Source: RUG100 sp963542695 (lineage in GTDB: Bacteria; Bacillota; Clostridia; Peptostreptococcales; Anaerovoracaceae). Taken from it: a DNA stretch of 32,192 nt. The notes below the pieces were generated by a model that searched no databases, was not told the origin of the DNA, and saw only the letters and a program-made list of their open reading frames with translations. Positions 1 to 8,876 of the stretch are shown here, one piece after another; position 1 is the stretch's first letter, and the number at the start of each line of letters is the position of its first letter. The position numbers were made by a program, and so were the translations under genes. The DNA lies in the NCBI GenBank assembly GCA_963542695.1, contig CAUTYX010000016.1:1-32192 (forward strand). The letters run 5' to 3'.

Positions 1-46
1 TACACTTCTAGCTTCGTCGGCAGCGTCAGATGTGTATAAGAGACAG
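1..46 (+). other. Residual Illumina Nextera i5-side adapter
   Basis: Bases 28-46 match the 19-bp Tn5 mosaic end and 14-27 match the Nextera read-1 primer tail. Bases 1-5 (TACAC) match the end of the P5 oligo, and 6-13 (TTCTAGCT) sit where the 8-base i5 index belongs. This is library-construction sequence, not genome. The reverse complement of the whole block occurs at the other end of the window. Confidence 0.98.
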
Positions 47-325
47 GTTAGATATATAATTTTACCTTTTTTGCATAATCTTAATACGAAAAACTAAAAT
101 ATAAATTCCATTTACTTGTTCCCTCCTATTACATTTTTTACGGTAATCTCACCGTTAAATTTTGCACCCAACATTAAATACATTAATTTTTTAACCAATA
201 TACAAATCTGAATCCAGAATAAACTTCATATCTATATCTATCCGAAAATACATTAAACCCCTTGAAATTCTAGAATTTCACATATGCACCCCTATGTATA
301 ATTGTATCAATATAAAGGTTGCGTT
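47..325. other. AT-rich non-coding contig end beyond the comM breakpoint
   Basis: About 280 bases between the adapter and the last recognisable comM codon. They are visibly more AT-rich than the rest of the window and hold no credible gene. A strong purine tract on the minus strand (AGGAGGG, about 122-128) is followed by an ATG whose frame stops after five codons. The stretch includes a perfect 18-bp palindrome at 263-280 and a weaker ACGGT/ACCGT inverted repeat near 140-156. It may be the edge of an inserted element, a rearranged locus or a misassembly; the sequence does not decide. Confidence 0.5.
263..280. repeat. Perfect 18-bp palindrome
   Basis: TGAAATTCTAGAATTTCA reads the same on both strands. 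It lies about 45 bp from the point where comM homology ends, in the AT-rich end region. It could be an operator-like site or part of a mobile-element end; no function can be assigned. Confidence 0.6.
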
Positions 326-1372
326 GTTGCTGGCCGCTACTAAAATTACTGATCCGGGAAATTCCGCTCTACCACCTTTTCTTACAACAGAAACAACTCC
401 CTCTTCCAACGGCACTCGCATAGCATTAATGACATTGGCATCAAATTGATTGATTTCATCTAAAAACAATATCCCGTGATGAGCCAGAGAAAATTCACCG
501 GGAACAGGTCTTGCACCTCCCCCTAACATAGCCGGAATCGTGATGCCTTGGTGGGGTGTCCGAAAAGGACGAGTTGTGACAATCTGCTGTGAATCCGAAA
601 GCAGCCCGCTGACGCTGTATACCTTTGTCACCTCCACCATTTCCTCATGAGTCAAAGGTGGCAAAATCGTCGACAACCGCCTAGCCAGCATGGTCTTTCC
701 ACATCCGGGAGTTCCTTTTAGCAAAATTCCATGTCCGCCGGCAGCGCAAATCATCATCGCTCGCTTTCCACTTTCCTGCCCGCGAACGTCTATGTAATCA
801 ATGGAGTCTTTTGCTTTTCCAAAATCGCCACTGGCTGTAGCCTCCTGTTTCCCTAAGGGTTTCTGTCCGTTAAAATAATCCACCACTTGAGCAAGGGAAG
901 AAGCCGGATAAATGCCAACATCCTGTACCATAGCTGCCTCTGTACTGTTTCCTTCCGGAACTATAATATTCTTGATACCGGCTTCCTTCATGCTTTGTAC
1001 CAACAGTAAATCACCGGAGACCCGCTGCAGCTGTCCGCTTAAAGAAAGCTCCCCTACCATCCCAAAAGATTGATAGGAGGTTCCTTTCACAATGCCCATA
1101 GCTGCCAGCAAGGCAATGGCCATAGGTAAATCAAAATGACTTCCATGTTTGGGTGTTCCTGCCGGTACCAGATTTATCGTTACATCTTGCCTGGGATAAT
1201 CATATCCACTATTGCTGATTGCTGCCCTAATACGATCGATGCTCTCCTTAATGGCTTTGTCCCCCAGTCCAACCAGATGCCACGACGGCAAACCTCTTGC
1301 CAAATTCACTTCTACCTTTACCGGATCTCCTTTCATCCCCCAGATGCAGGCACTATTTGTTGTTGCAAGCAA
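278..1372 (-). pseudogene. comM: ComM/YifB-family Mg-chelatase-like AAA+ ATPase, 3' truncated
   Basis: The family (COG0606) comprises hexameric AAA+ helicase-like ATPases; ComM drives branch migration during natural transformation in Gram-negatives, and YifB-like relatives are widespread. The N-terminal fold is recognisable (GLPSWHLVGLGDKAIKES), followed by a Walker A GTPGCGKT at about residues 220-227 and a Walker B ILFLDEI near 300. Homology stops abruptly at VAASN, about residue 349, where family members continue into a cysteine-containing NPCPCG motif. Instead 15 unrelated residues lead to a stop at 278. Full members are about 500 residues, so roughly the last 30% is missing, including the C-terminal domain. 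I chose the TTG at 1372 because AGGGGG lies 6 bases upstream and the protein then starts with the usual ML-A pattern; a TTG at 1393 is the alternative. Its neighbour is a small secreted protein gene upstream. Confidence 0.85.
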
Positions 1373-1432
1373 TGATTTCCCCCTATCTTTCAAAAGGCAC
1401 TTTCCAAGTGGTTTATAAAAATTTCAATAACA

Positions 1433-1798
1433 TCACATCGCATGTTTTTTCTTGGAAGATAAGTTTCTCCAATACGCTGCATTTCCATACGCTGTCAGTT
1501 CTTTACCCGGCTCCGGCAAGTTTTTCTCATATTGAATGCAAAAACAATATAAATCATAGTCATCTTTTACACTTAAATAGTATCGCTGACGAGGACCATC
1601 GGTAAAATGATCTCCATGAAAGTGATATGTATTTCCTTCAATATCTCTACATACATTGGTATATCGAACAATCCCTTTGTCTCCCGACGAAGCAGCTAAA
1701 GATCGTCCGGTAAAAACCGACGTCACCACCAACACCGCTAAGAGCAAAAACATCATTGCCGTAAAAGATGCTCTTTTCGTTTCCTTTTGTAAAATCAT
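1433..1798 (-). CDS. Small predicted secreted protein of unknown function
   Basis: 121 residues. The N-terminus is a typical Sec signal peptide: a Lys/Arg-containing start, a hydrophobic core at about 14-30 (MMFLLLAVLVVTSV) and a likely cleavage after SLAA near 36. The mature part is about 85 residues with many Tyr, His and Asp residues, including YHFHGDHF, a YDLYCFCIQY segment with two cysteines and a third cysteine near residue 50, and a basic KKKHAM tail. I do not recognise the family. GAGG sits 5 bases before the ATG. It is separated from the upstream operon by the terminator at 1895-1923, so it needs its own promoter, which I could not identify. About 60 bases separate it from comM, so the two may be co-transcribed. 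Confidence 0.7.
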   Translation of the reverse strand: MILQKETKRASFTAMMFLLLAVLVVTSVFTGRSLAASSGDKGIVRYTNVCRDIEGNTYHFHGDHFTDGPRQRYYLSVKDDYDLYCFCIQYEKNLPEPGKELTAYGNAAYWRNLSSKKKHAM

Positions 1799-1894
1799 AA
1801 TTTCCTCGCTATTTTCTCTTCCTCTCTATCTCATAGTGCCCTCTCTTTCCTCTTACATCCTGTTCCAACAACTTCCCATACCGCTAAATAGCCT

Positions 1895-1923
1895 AAAAAA
1901 GAGCGACAATGTCGCTCTTTTTT
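1895..1923 (-). terminator. Bidirectional rho-independent terminator
   Basis: AAAAAAGAGCGAC-AAT-GTCGCTCTTTTTT forms a stem with a GC core flanked by A and T runs, so it can work in both directions. On the minus strand it lies about 100 bases after the TPR gene stop and closes the spoU-pheST-zapA-mutS2-argS operon. Confidence 0.9.
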
Positions 1924-2026
1924 ATATGGCTTTTTGACCATTCCTCACTATATATACTACTACGGAAAAATTTCCGCCGGAGTACCACTATTGCAAAAAT
2001 ACAGTTTTTTACACTATATTTTAATT

Positions 2027-3259
2027 TTATTGTAATCGTTTAATTCCCGCCTTGGTTCGCTCTGTCGCCTTTTTACTCCGGTCCTTTTCTTCTTTTGATG
2101 CATGCTTAGCATCCTTGCTCTTGATTTTTTTAATCGCCTTTCCTTTGGCAGAACCTTTAATTGCCTGCTTTTTCTTTTCTTCTTGCGCCTGCTCCTGGGC
2201 AATATCGGCTTCAATCATGGCGATTTTCTTGGTGTATTTAACAACGTTTTCCTTGTCATTTTGCTGCTTGTAAATGCCAAGAAGCTCCTTCATTGTCTCC
2301 AAATGAGAAGCATTCAATGTCAAAGCGTGTTTAAACCGTGCCACTGCATCTGCCGTTCTTCCAGTATATTTATATGCCAGCCCTAAATAATAATGCATAG
2401 GCCACCAGGATTTAAACTGGGTGTCAAGGAACGGTTCCAAAACTTCCAGACCTTGTTCCATTCTGCCGGCTGCAATATCATTGCAAGCTGCTTCAATGCG
2501 AACAGGATCCTTAATTTGTTTACGTCGTTTACTGATTTCTCGTCTGTCTTTTCCATTGCGGCCAAAATTCATAAACCGCCCCCAAGCCGCATCGGCCTTG
2601 GCATAAAGACCCATATTCAAATAGGCATAGCCCAAATAATAGTAGCCATTGGCAAATCGAGGATGAGTTTCTGTCAACAGTTCAAACCAATCAAGGGCTT
2701 CGGCTTTAAACCGGCCAATATACTCTGTATCATCACTTTCCATATACATAGCACGACAAACTCTGGCATACGAATACATGGCGTGAAGATAGCCGGGACT
2801 CATACAAAGAGCCGCTCTAAAATGAATACAAGCATTGTCGTAATCTCCCTTTTCAGCGGCATCTCTACCTTCTTTAAGGATTCCTTCATCAATTTTTGTG
2901 TTAAACAGCTTTTTAAGAAATTCCACGTACTTTTTTGTGTACTTGAATTTAGGGTCACTACCCATGACCCATGCCATATTTTCTCCAATATGAGATGCGT
3001 CCAGTCCGTTGCCGCCATCGAATTTCTTAATGTCCTGCTTACGGAGAGGAATAGGAACGCCCTTCATAATGGACTTCACCTTGGATTTTTCCAAATAGGC
3101 ATCTGAAAACTCAACAAAGATAAACTTGTCCAAGTACTTTCGAAAATACCTGCCAATACGGTCTTCCCGCATTTGAATATCCGATTCCTCAGTAGGTCTT
3201 GTGACGGTTCTGGTAATACCCATACGCTGGGCCAGTGTCATCTTTTTTGTTTCCGCCAT
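2027..3259 (-). CDS. Tetratricopeptide repeat protein with lysine-rich tail
   Basis: 410 residues, no signal peptide or membrane segment, so probably cytoplasmic. The first ~125 residues form a non-repeat domain (MAETKKMTLAQRMGITR...). Residues ~130-345 contain TPR-like helical pairs: GDYDNACIHFRAAL, ANGYYYLGYAYLNMG, HYYLGLAYKYTGRTADAVARFKHAL. These repeats usually mediate protein-protein contacts. The last ~60 residues are low-complexity and extremely rich in Lys, Glu and Ala, ending in a strongly basic tail that could bind nucleic acid or ribosomes (inference). AAGGAG lies 7-8 bases before the ATG. It is the last gene of the operon, 17 bases after the radical SAM gene. No specific function can be given. 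Confidence 0.85.
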   Translation of the reverse strand: MAETKKMTLAQRMGITRTVTRPTEESDIQMREDRIGRYFRKYLDKFIFVEFSDAYLEKSKVKSIMKGVPIPLRKQDIKKFDGGNGLDASHIGENMAWVMGSDPKFKYTKKYVEFLKKLFNTKIDEGILKEGRDAAEKGDYDNACIHFRAALCMSPGYLHAMYSYARVCRAMYMESDDTEYIGRFKAEALDWFELLTETHPRFANGYYYLGYAYLNMGLYAKADAAWGRFMNFGRNGKDRREISKRRKQIKDPVRIEAACNDIAAGRMEQGLEVLEPFLDTQFKSWWPMHYYLGLAYKYTGRTADAVARFKHALTLNASHLETMKELLGIYKQQNDKENVVKYTKKIAMIEADIAQEQAQEEKKKQAIKGSAKGKAIKKIKSKDAKHASKEEKDRSKKATERTKAGIKRLQ

Positions 3260-3276
3260 GGAAAAACTCCTTTCCT

Positions 3277-4149
3277 CTATAGCATTCTGAACCGATCGTC
3301 TTTGATTAAATCGGTATTTGCCATGGCTGTTCGCAGCTGTTCCATCATGCGCTCTTTATCATCGGGCAAGTTACCTCTAAGAGAAACATAGTTGGAAGCG
3401 TGGTTGCTGCGCAGCATACAGGGTTTCTTTACATCAACATGTTTTAACACCAGCAATGTTTCTGCCAAAATTTCCTCTGCACTAAGAAGCCGGAATGTTC
3501 CCTCTTGGACTTCCTTAGCCATAGATCCGCCATTTTCCAACAGTAGAGTCAAAAATGCCACGTACGAAGCACCCATTTGGGTAATCATAGTGCCTGTTTC
3601 AATGGCGTGTTCTTCCCAGTTTTCTTTGCCACCAAGACCATTGATAAAGGTGACAGAAGCCGGAATTCCCGCTGCTTCGATTTTTTGCACCGCCTCAATA
3701 ATCTCAGCTCTCGTTGCTCCTTTGTTTACATGTTTTAGCACCTTGTCGCTGCCACTTTCCGCTCCGATATAGATGATACCGATACCGGCATCACGCAGCT
3801 GCTCCAGTTCTTCCGGTGTTTTACGCAATACATCTTTGGGGGAACCATAGATACCCACCCGCCGACACTCGGGAAAATCTGTCTTAATCTTTTCCAAAAT
3901 GGGCATTAGCTTGTTCATAGCCAAACATAGGGCATCTCCATCGCACAGAAAGATTTTGTCTATGTGGCGATACATCTGACGAGCCAAATCCAAATCCACC
4001 ATAATATCTTCCATCTTGCGCACATGGAATTTCTTATCCTTAAACATGCCGCAGAAAGTACAACCATTATGAGAACATCCAACGGTTACCTGCAGCAAAT
4101 AGCTCCGCGCCTCACTTGGCGGTCTGTAAATATTACCTTCATACCTCAT
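3277..4149 (-). CDS. Radical SAM protein (COG1032-like) with CX4CX2C cluster motif
   Basis: 290 residues. The iron-sulfur motif is C25-SHNG-C30-TF-C33, with four rather than three residues between the first two cysteines; an aromatic residue precedes the last Cys as is usual. Further radical SAM landmarks are LCDGDAL near residue 70 (GGE-like strand), IYIGAESGSDKVL, a typical SAM-binding segment, near 150, and VTFINGLGG near 190. There is no B12-binding or TRAM domain. The ATG overlaps the argS stop by one base (TAATG), which suggests translational coupling with ArgS. The substrate is unknown; the operon of translation and RNA-related genes makes an RNA or ribosome modification role possible but unproven. 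Confidence 0.85.
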   Translation of the reverse strand: MRYEGNIYRPPSEARSYLLQVTVGCSHNGCTFCGMFKDKKFHVRKMEDIMVDLDLARQMYRHIDKIFLCDGDALCLAMNKLMPILEKIKTDFPECRRVGIYGSPKDVLRKTPEELEQLRDAGIGIIYIGAESGSDKVLKHVNKGATRAEIIEAVQKIEAAGIPASVTFINGLGGKENWEEHAIETGTMITQMGASYVAFLTLLLENGGSMAKEVQEGTFRLLSAEEILAETLLVLKHVDVKKPCMLRSNHASNYVSLRGNLPDDKERMMEQLRTAMANTDLIKDDRFRML

Positions 4150-5861
4150 TACATTTTCTCCGGCGCCTGGATTCCCAGCAACCCAAGACCGTTTTTAATA
4201 ACGGCTTTGGCAGCGCTGACAAGAGCCAGTTTCGCATTCTTTTCTTCTACATTATCCACTAAAATATGTTCGTCGTGATAGAACCGGTTAAAGCCTTGTG
4301 CAATATCAATAAGATGACGTGTTACAATAGACGGTTCGTATTTCTCACCGGCTTCCCGGATTACCTGTGGTACCTGATAAAGGAGTTTTTCCAGTTGGTA
4401 AGCACTATCCGATGTCAAATACGCAGAATCCACCTGCAAAGCGGCCGCTTCTTCCCGGGTGATGCCGGCTTTCCGCAATACCGCCGAAGCCCGTGCATGA
4501 GTATACTGTACATAGGGGCCTGTCTCTCCATCAAAGTTTAACACGCGATCCCACTTGAAAGTATAGTCTTTAATACGATTGTTGGAAAGTTCCTGGAACA
4601 TCACGGCACCGATACCAACCTGACGGGCAATAGCATCCAGATCTTCTGTCACAACACCCTTTTCTTCCATGGTTTCTTTTGTCTTTTCCACAGCTCTGTT
4701 TAAAACATCTTCCAGGAATACAACGCGACCTTTTCTTGTGGACATGGTCCCCTCTTCCAGGCTAACAAGGCCAAATGGTACATGCACACAATCCTTGGAC
4801 CAGTCGTATCCCATTAATTCCAAAATTTTAAACCACTGCTGGAAATGCAGGTTCTGACCTGATGAAACAACATAGATGTTTTTATCAAAATTGTATGTTT
4901 CTTTTCTATACACAGCAGCCGCAATATCTCTTGTGATGTAGAGAGTGGAACCGTCTGATTTTGTAATCAATGCCGGTGACATATCATAGGCTGACAAATC
5001 GACAATCTGTGCCCCTTGGGATTCTTCCAAGAGACCTTTTTCTTTTAATTCCTCTACAAACCGAGGCATTTTGTCAGAGTAGAAGCTTTCTCCGTTATAG
5101 GAATCAAAAGATATCCCCAGCATATCATATACTCTGGTAAATTCTTTTAGGGATTCCTCCCGGAACCATTTCCACAAATCTACTTCTTCCGGCTCTCCTT
5201 TTTCCAGCCGTGTAAAGATATCTCTTGCTTCTTGCTCCAATTCCGGATTCTTTTCCGCCTCTACGTGGAACTTTGTGTAGTAAGAAAGCAGTGTCTTGAT
5301 AGGTGCTTTCTGTACGTCTTCTTTATTGCCCCAACGACGATATGCACAAATCATTTTTCCAAACTGGGTACCGTAGTCTCCCAAATGATTGATTCGCATC
5401 ACATCGTACCCTAAGGCATCGTAAATCTTGTAAATGGAATTCCCGATTACGGTACTGCGAATGTGTCCAATATGGAATGGTTTTGCAATATTGGGCGAGG
5501 AGTATTCTACGATGACTTTCTTTCCTTCTCCCACATTTTGGCGACCATAGGCATCCGAGGCTTCATTTATCTGCTTGACAATATCAGCTGCAAAGGCTTC
5601 TCTTGATAAAAACATATTCACATAAGCATTTACCTGCTCTACCTTTGCAAATAATGGGTCGTCGCTAATTTTTGTCGCAATATCTGCCGCGATTAACGGT
5701 GGTGCCTTGCGGAAAATCTTTGCCAACCGGAAACAGGGAAAGGCATAATCTCCCATGGTTTCATCTGCCGGTACTTCTAAAATATTGGCAATGGTTTCTT
5801 GGTCCATTTCCTCCAGTACAGAGCTAAGCAGTTCCGCAATCTGTTGTTTGTAATCAATCAT
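4149..5861 (-). CDS. argS: Arginyl-tRNA synthetase
   Basis: Charges tRNA-Arg with arginine in the cytoplasm (class I synthetase). 570 residues, a normal family length. An N-terminal Add1-type domain occupies about 1-85. It is followed by the HIGH signature at 130-133 within SSPNIAKPFHIGHIRSTVIG, and by MSTRKG in place of KMSKS at about 370. The C-terminal DALR anticodon-binding domain contains YVQYTHARASAVLRKA and ends near LLGIQAPEKM. AAGGAG stands before the ATG. It lies 37 bases after mutS2 and overlaps the following radical SAM gene by one base. Confidence 0.98.
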   Translation of the reverse strand: MIDYKQQIAELLSSVLEEMDQETIANILEVPADETMGDYAFPCFRLAKIFRKAPPLIAADIATKISDDPLFAKVEQVNAYVNMFLSREAFAADIVKQINEASDAYGRQNVGEGKKVIVEYSSPNIAKPFHIGHIRSTVIGNSIYKIYDALGYDVMRINHLGDYGTQFGKMICAYRRWGNKEDVQKAPIKTLLSYYTKFHVEAEKNPELEQEARDIFTRLEKGEPEEVDLWKWFREESLKEFTRVYDMLGISFDSYNGESFYSDKMPRFVEELKEKGLLEESQGAQIVDLSAYDMSPALITKSDGSTLYITRDIAAAVYRKETYNFDKNIYVVSSGQNLHFQQWFKILELMGYDWSKDCVHVPFGLVSLEEGTMSTRKGRVVFLEDVLNRAVEKTKETMEEKGVVTEDLDAIARQVGIGAVMFQELSNNRIKDYTFKWDRVLNFDGETGPYVQYTHARASAVLRKAGITREEAAALQVDSAYLTSDSAYQLEKLLYQVPQVIREAGEKYEPSIVTRHLIDIAQGFNRFYHDEHILVDNVEEKNAKLALVSAAKAVIKNGLGLLGIQAPEKM

Positions 5862-5898
5862 ACTTAATATTCTCCTTGCATCCGGTCATGCCGGCATA

Positions 5899-8286
5899 TT
5901 ACTTTTTCAGTTGGACAATGGTGACTCCTTGGCCTCCTTCATTGTACTCTCCCGGTCGAAATTCTTCAACATGGCGATTTTTCTTTAATGCCTGACGGAT
6001 ACCGCTTTGGAGGATTCCCTCGCCACGTCCGTGAATAACCGTAACCTCTTTCAGGCCGGCCATAAAAGCGTCATCCATATATTTTTCCGTCTGGTAAATG
6101 GCGTCCTCCAGATTTTGGCCTCGTACATCTACACTGACACCGACACTCTGGGCCTTGCTCTTTGTTAAAGAACTGTAGTGACTCTTCGACGCTTTCTGTT
6201 TATTGCGAAGCTTCTTTTGACGACCTTCTACAATAAGCTGCAGATCATCGGCTTTGACTCGTATCTTCATCATACCGACTTGTACTTGCAGTTGGTCTTT
6301 ATCATCTGCCAATGACAATATTTCTCCGTTTTGATGTAAGCTGACAACTTTTACTCTGTCACCGATCTTAATATCTTTTATATCTACCGGCCTGTCATTG
6401 ACTTCCTTTATGACTCTTTCTTTGTATCTGCCGGCGGCGTCTTTTATTTTCTTGCGACTGGCATCAAAGCCTTTGCTTCGCTCACCCATAGATTCCATCT
6501 TGGAAAGCTGTCGCAGTTCTTCCTGAATATCTTTGCTAAACTCCTTGGCTTCATTAACGATGCCGCGAGCCTTTTCTCTTGCTTTTTGTAAAACCTGCTC
6601 TCTTGTCTCCAGGTTTTCCTTTTGCTGTTTTTCAAAAGCTTTCTTTTCTTCTTGGACACGCTCTAGTATACGCTTTGCCATAATCCGATCTTTTTCCGCA
6701 TTGCGGCGATCCTCTTCAAGACCGGAAAGAACATCCTCGAAATGGAGATCTTCCCCTTCCATCAGCGTCTTGGCTCGCCGGATGATTTCCGGTGGCAATC
6801 CCAGTTTTTCCGAAATGGCAAAGGCATTGGATTTTCCCGGTGTTCCAATAATCAATCGATAGGTTGGCGACAACGTAGCCACATCAAATTCCATACTGGC
6901 GTTTTCAATACCCTCTGTAGAAAGGGCATATTTTTTCAATTCGTTGTAATGAGTGGTAGCTAGAACGTCTGCTTTTCTTGCAGCCAATGTTTCCAAAATG
7001 GAAATAGCCAATGCCGCTCCTTCCGATGGATCGGTTCCCGCTCCCAGTTCATCTACCAATACCAAGGTGTCCGGACCGGCTTTTTCCATGATTTCCACAA
7101 TAGTCTTCATGTGAGAAGAAAAAGTAGATAAGCTCTGCTCTATGCTTTGTTCATCTCCAATATCGGCAAAGATATCTTTATATATAGGCACCCGGCTGCC
7201 GGCTTCGGCCGGTATGAAAAGACCTGTTTGTGCCATCATGGCCAGCAAGCCACAGGTCTTTAGGGTAACGGTTTTTCCTCCTGTATTAGGTCCTGTAATA
7301 ATCAATTGCCGGTAGGAGTTTCCCAACAACACACTGACAGGAACCACTGTTTTTTTATCGATAAAGGGATGTCTTGCCTCTTTTATATCTAGGATACCTT
7401 CCTCGTTTAGCACCGGCATGGTGGCATCCATATCCTGAGCCAATTTCCCCTTGGCGTTGATAATATCAAGGTGAACCAGCAATTTTTGGTTATTGGCCAA
7501 TCGGTTGCCATATTCCGCCACCCGTTCCGATAAATCCTGCAGTATCCGAGTTACTTCGGCTTCTTCTGCCATTTCCAGTTCCCGCAGCTGATTGTTCATG
7601 TCTACCACCACTTGCGGTTCGATAAACAAGGTGGCACCGCTGGCACTTTGATCGTGAACAATACCCGGTACCATCCCGCGATGCTCTGTTTTAACAGGAA
7701 TTACATACCGGCCATCACGAATGGTAACAATGGCTTCTTGTAATACGCTCTTGTTGGAAGAGGAATGGATCATCTGATCTATACGGCGGCGCAGTGCAAT
7801 GTTTTGCTGAGAAATGGCTCGCCGCAATCGATGAAGCTCCGGACTGGCCCTGTCGCTCATTTCGTCTTCACTTAGAATGGAGTCATCAATTCTCTCCTGC
7901 AGCTGCTGAAATACACCTAGTAAACCGGTCATAGAAGAAAGAATAGGCAGTGGTGGTAAATCGCCACGCAAAAAAGAGACCACTGTTCGTGCCGTCTTCA
8001 TGTTGTACAGCACATGCAGTAGTTCTTTCATGCTAAGAATGCCGCCTTTTTTTGCTCGCAGCAATTCTCCTTCAATATCATAAAAACTGCCAATAGGCAT
8101 AGGACCTTTGGCAGACAGTAATGTTACAGCCTCTTTGGTTTCCGCTAATGCGTCTTCTATTTCACGTCTATTGCTGCCGGGCAGGAAGCCGGAAATGACA
8201 GTTCGTGTCATTTCCGAACCTGCTCTCTTTGCTAACTCATTAATAATGCGGCTATATTCAAGAACATCAATAGCCCTTTGGTTCAT
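5899..8286 (-). CDS. mutS2: MutS2 ATPase/nuclease with Smr domain
   Basis: 795 residues, the full family length. MutS2 proteins act on branched DNA and suppress recombination, and in Bacillus also act on collided ribosomes. Visible parts are a MutS-like core and lever region (1-320), Walker A GPNTGGKT at 332-339, Walker B LVLVDELGAGTDPSEG near 415, and a THYNELK switch. Then come a long Lys/Glu coiled coil (about 510-640), a KOW-like strand region (IGDRVKV) and a C-terminal Smr domain with VDVRG and IHGRGEG. MutS1 mismatch-recognition features are absent. The start overlaps the end of zapA by 20 bases, implying coupled translation. polX, which sits between zapA and mutS2 in Bacillus, is missing here. 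Confidence 0.97.
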   Translation of the reverse strand: MNQRAIDVLEYSRIINELAKRAGSEMTRTVISGFLPGSNRREIEDALAETKEAVTLLSAKGPMPIGSFYDIEGELLRAKKGGILSMKELLHVLYNMKTARTVVSFLRGDLPPLPILSSMTGLLGVFQQLQERIDDSILSEDEMSDRASPELHRLRRAISQQNIALRRRIDQMIHSSSNKSVLQEAIVTIRDGRYVIPVKTEHRGMVPGIVHDQSASGATLFIEPQVVVDMNNQLRELEMAEEAEVTRILQDLSERVAEYGNRLANNQKLLVHLDIINAKGKLAQDMDATMPVLNEEGILDIKEARHPFIDKKTVVPVSVLLGNSYRQLIITGPNTGGKTVTLKTCGLLAMMAQTGLFIPAEAGSRVPIYKDIFADIGDEQSIEQSLSTFSSHMKTIVEIMEKAGPDTLVLVDELGAGTDPSEGAALAISILETLAARKADVLATTHYNELKKYALSTEGIENASMEFDVATLSPTYRLIIGTPGKSNAFAISEKLGLPPEIIRRAKTLMEGEDLHFEDVLSGLEEDRRNAEKDRIMAKRILERVQEEKKAFEKQQKENLETREQVLQKAREKARGIVNEAKEFSKDIQEELRQLSKMESMGERSKGFDASRKKIKDAAGRYKERVIKEVNDRPVDIKDIKIGDRVKVVSLHQNGEILSLADDKDQLQVQVGMMKIRVKADDLQLIVEGRQKKLRNKQKASKSHYSSLTKSKAQSVGVSVDVRGQNLEDAIYQTEKYMDDAFMAGLKEVTVIHGRGEGILQSGIRQALKKNRHVEEFRPGEYNEGGQGVTIVQLKK

Positions 8287-8863
8287 CCTTTTGGTCCCTC
8301 AATTGCGCTTTCAGTTTTTCCAGTTCGCTCTTCAGCTGAATGTTTTCCATTTGAAGATCAAAATAATTATTTTCCAAATCCCGATATTTGGAATTGGCTT
8401 CTTCTACTGCCTCGGCAGAACCTTTCCTGGCATCCTGCATCACTTTTTGTCGCTCTCGCTGCAGCCTATCAATTTCCTGGTTTTTGGCAACCATCTGCTC
8501 CATCAATTCATCTTTTTGACGCGACAGTTTGCTGATTTCCATCTGGCTCTCTTCTTTGTAGGATACATGACTTTTTTTAGCTTCTTCCCACAGTTGTTCA
8601 AAATGTTGACGATCGGCATCCAGTTGTTCGTACTCTCTGCGCAGAGCAGCTTCGGTATCCTGCAAGGTAAAGTATTCGTCGGTAATGTTTACGGCTGAAA
8701 GTATGGCCAGAGAAGAAACAGGACCTCCCTTTACTCCTTTGGCAATATCATTCATACGACTGTCCACATGGGCCGCAACCCTGGCAATGTACTCGGGCGT
8801 ATTGCTGCCTACAATAGTATATTCCTGTCCGTAAATATTTACATTGACTTTATTGCTGTCCAT
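8267..8863 (-). CDS. zapA: Cell division protein ZapA, long coiled-coil form
   Basis: ZapA binds FtsZ and cross-links protofilaments at the Z ring. Residues 1-75 match the ZapA globular domain (NKVNVNIYGQEYTIVGSNTP, then SLAILSAVNITDEYF). Residues about 75-190 are a long heptad-rich coiled coil, making the protein 198 residues against about 85 in Bacillus; longer forms occur in Clostridia. I chose ATG 8863: the AGGAGG at 8873-8878 is 9 bases away, whereas the in-frame ATG at 8872 abuts it. The ribosome binding site overlaps the pheT stop codon. The 3' end overlaps mutS2 by 20 bases. Confidence 0.93.
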   Translation of the reverse strand: MDSNKVNVNIYGQEYTIVGSNTPEYIARVAAHVDSRMNDIAKGVKGGPVSSLAILSAVNITDEYFTLQDTEAALRREYEQLDADRQHFEQLWEEAKKSHVSYKEESQMEISKLSRQKDELMEQMVAKNQEIDRLQRERQKVMQDARKGSAEAVEEANSKYRDLENNYFDLQMENIQLKSELEKLKAQLRDQKDEPKGY

Positions 8864-8876
8864 TGGAATCATCCTC

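Noticed and set aside
47..325. Group II intron or known transposon end at the comM breakpoint
   Set aside because: No GTGCG-type intron start, no recognisable terminal repeat of a family I know and no target duplication visible from one side only.
2393..3106. 237-residue plus-strand reading frame
   Set aside because: Lies antisense within the TPR gene, has no ribosome binding site and no recognisable protein features; a codon-bias shadow. The same applies to long antisense frames at 16441-17124, 19823-20437 and 22011-22715.
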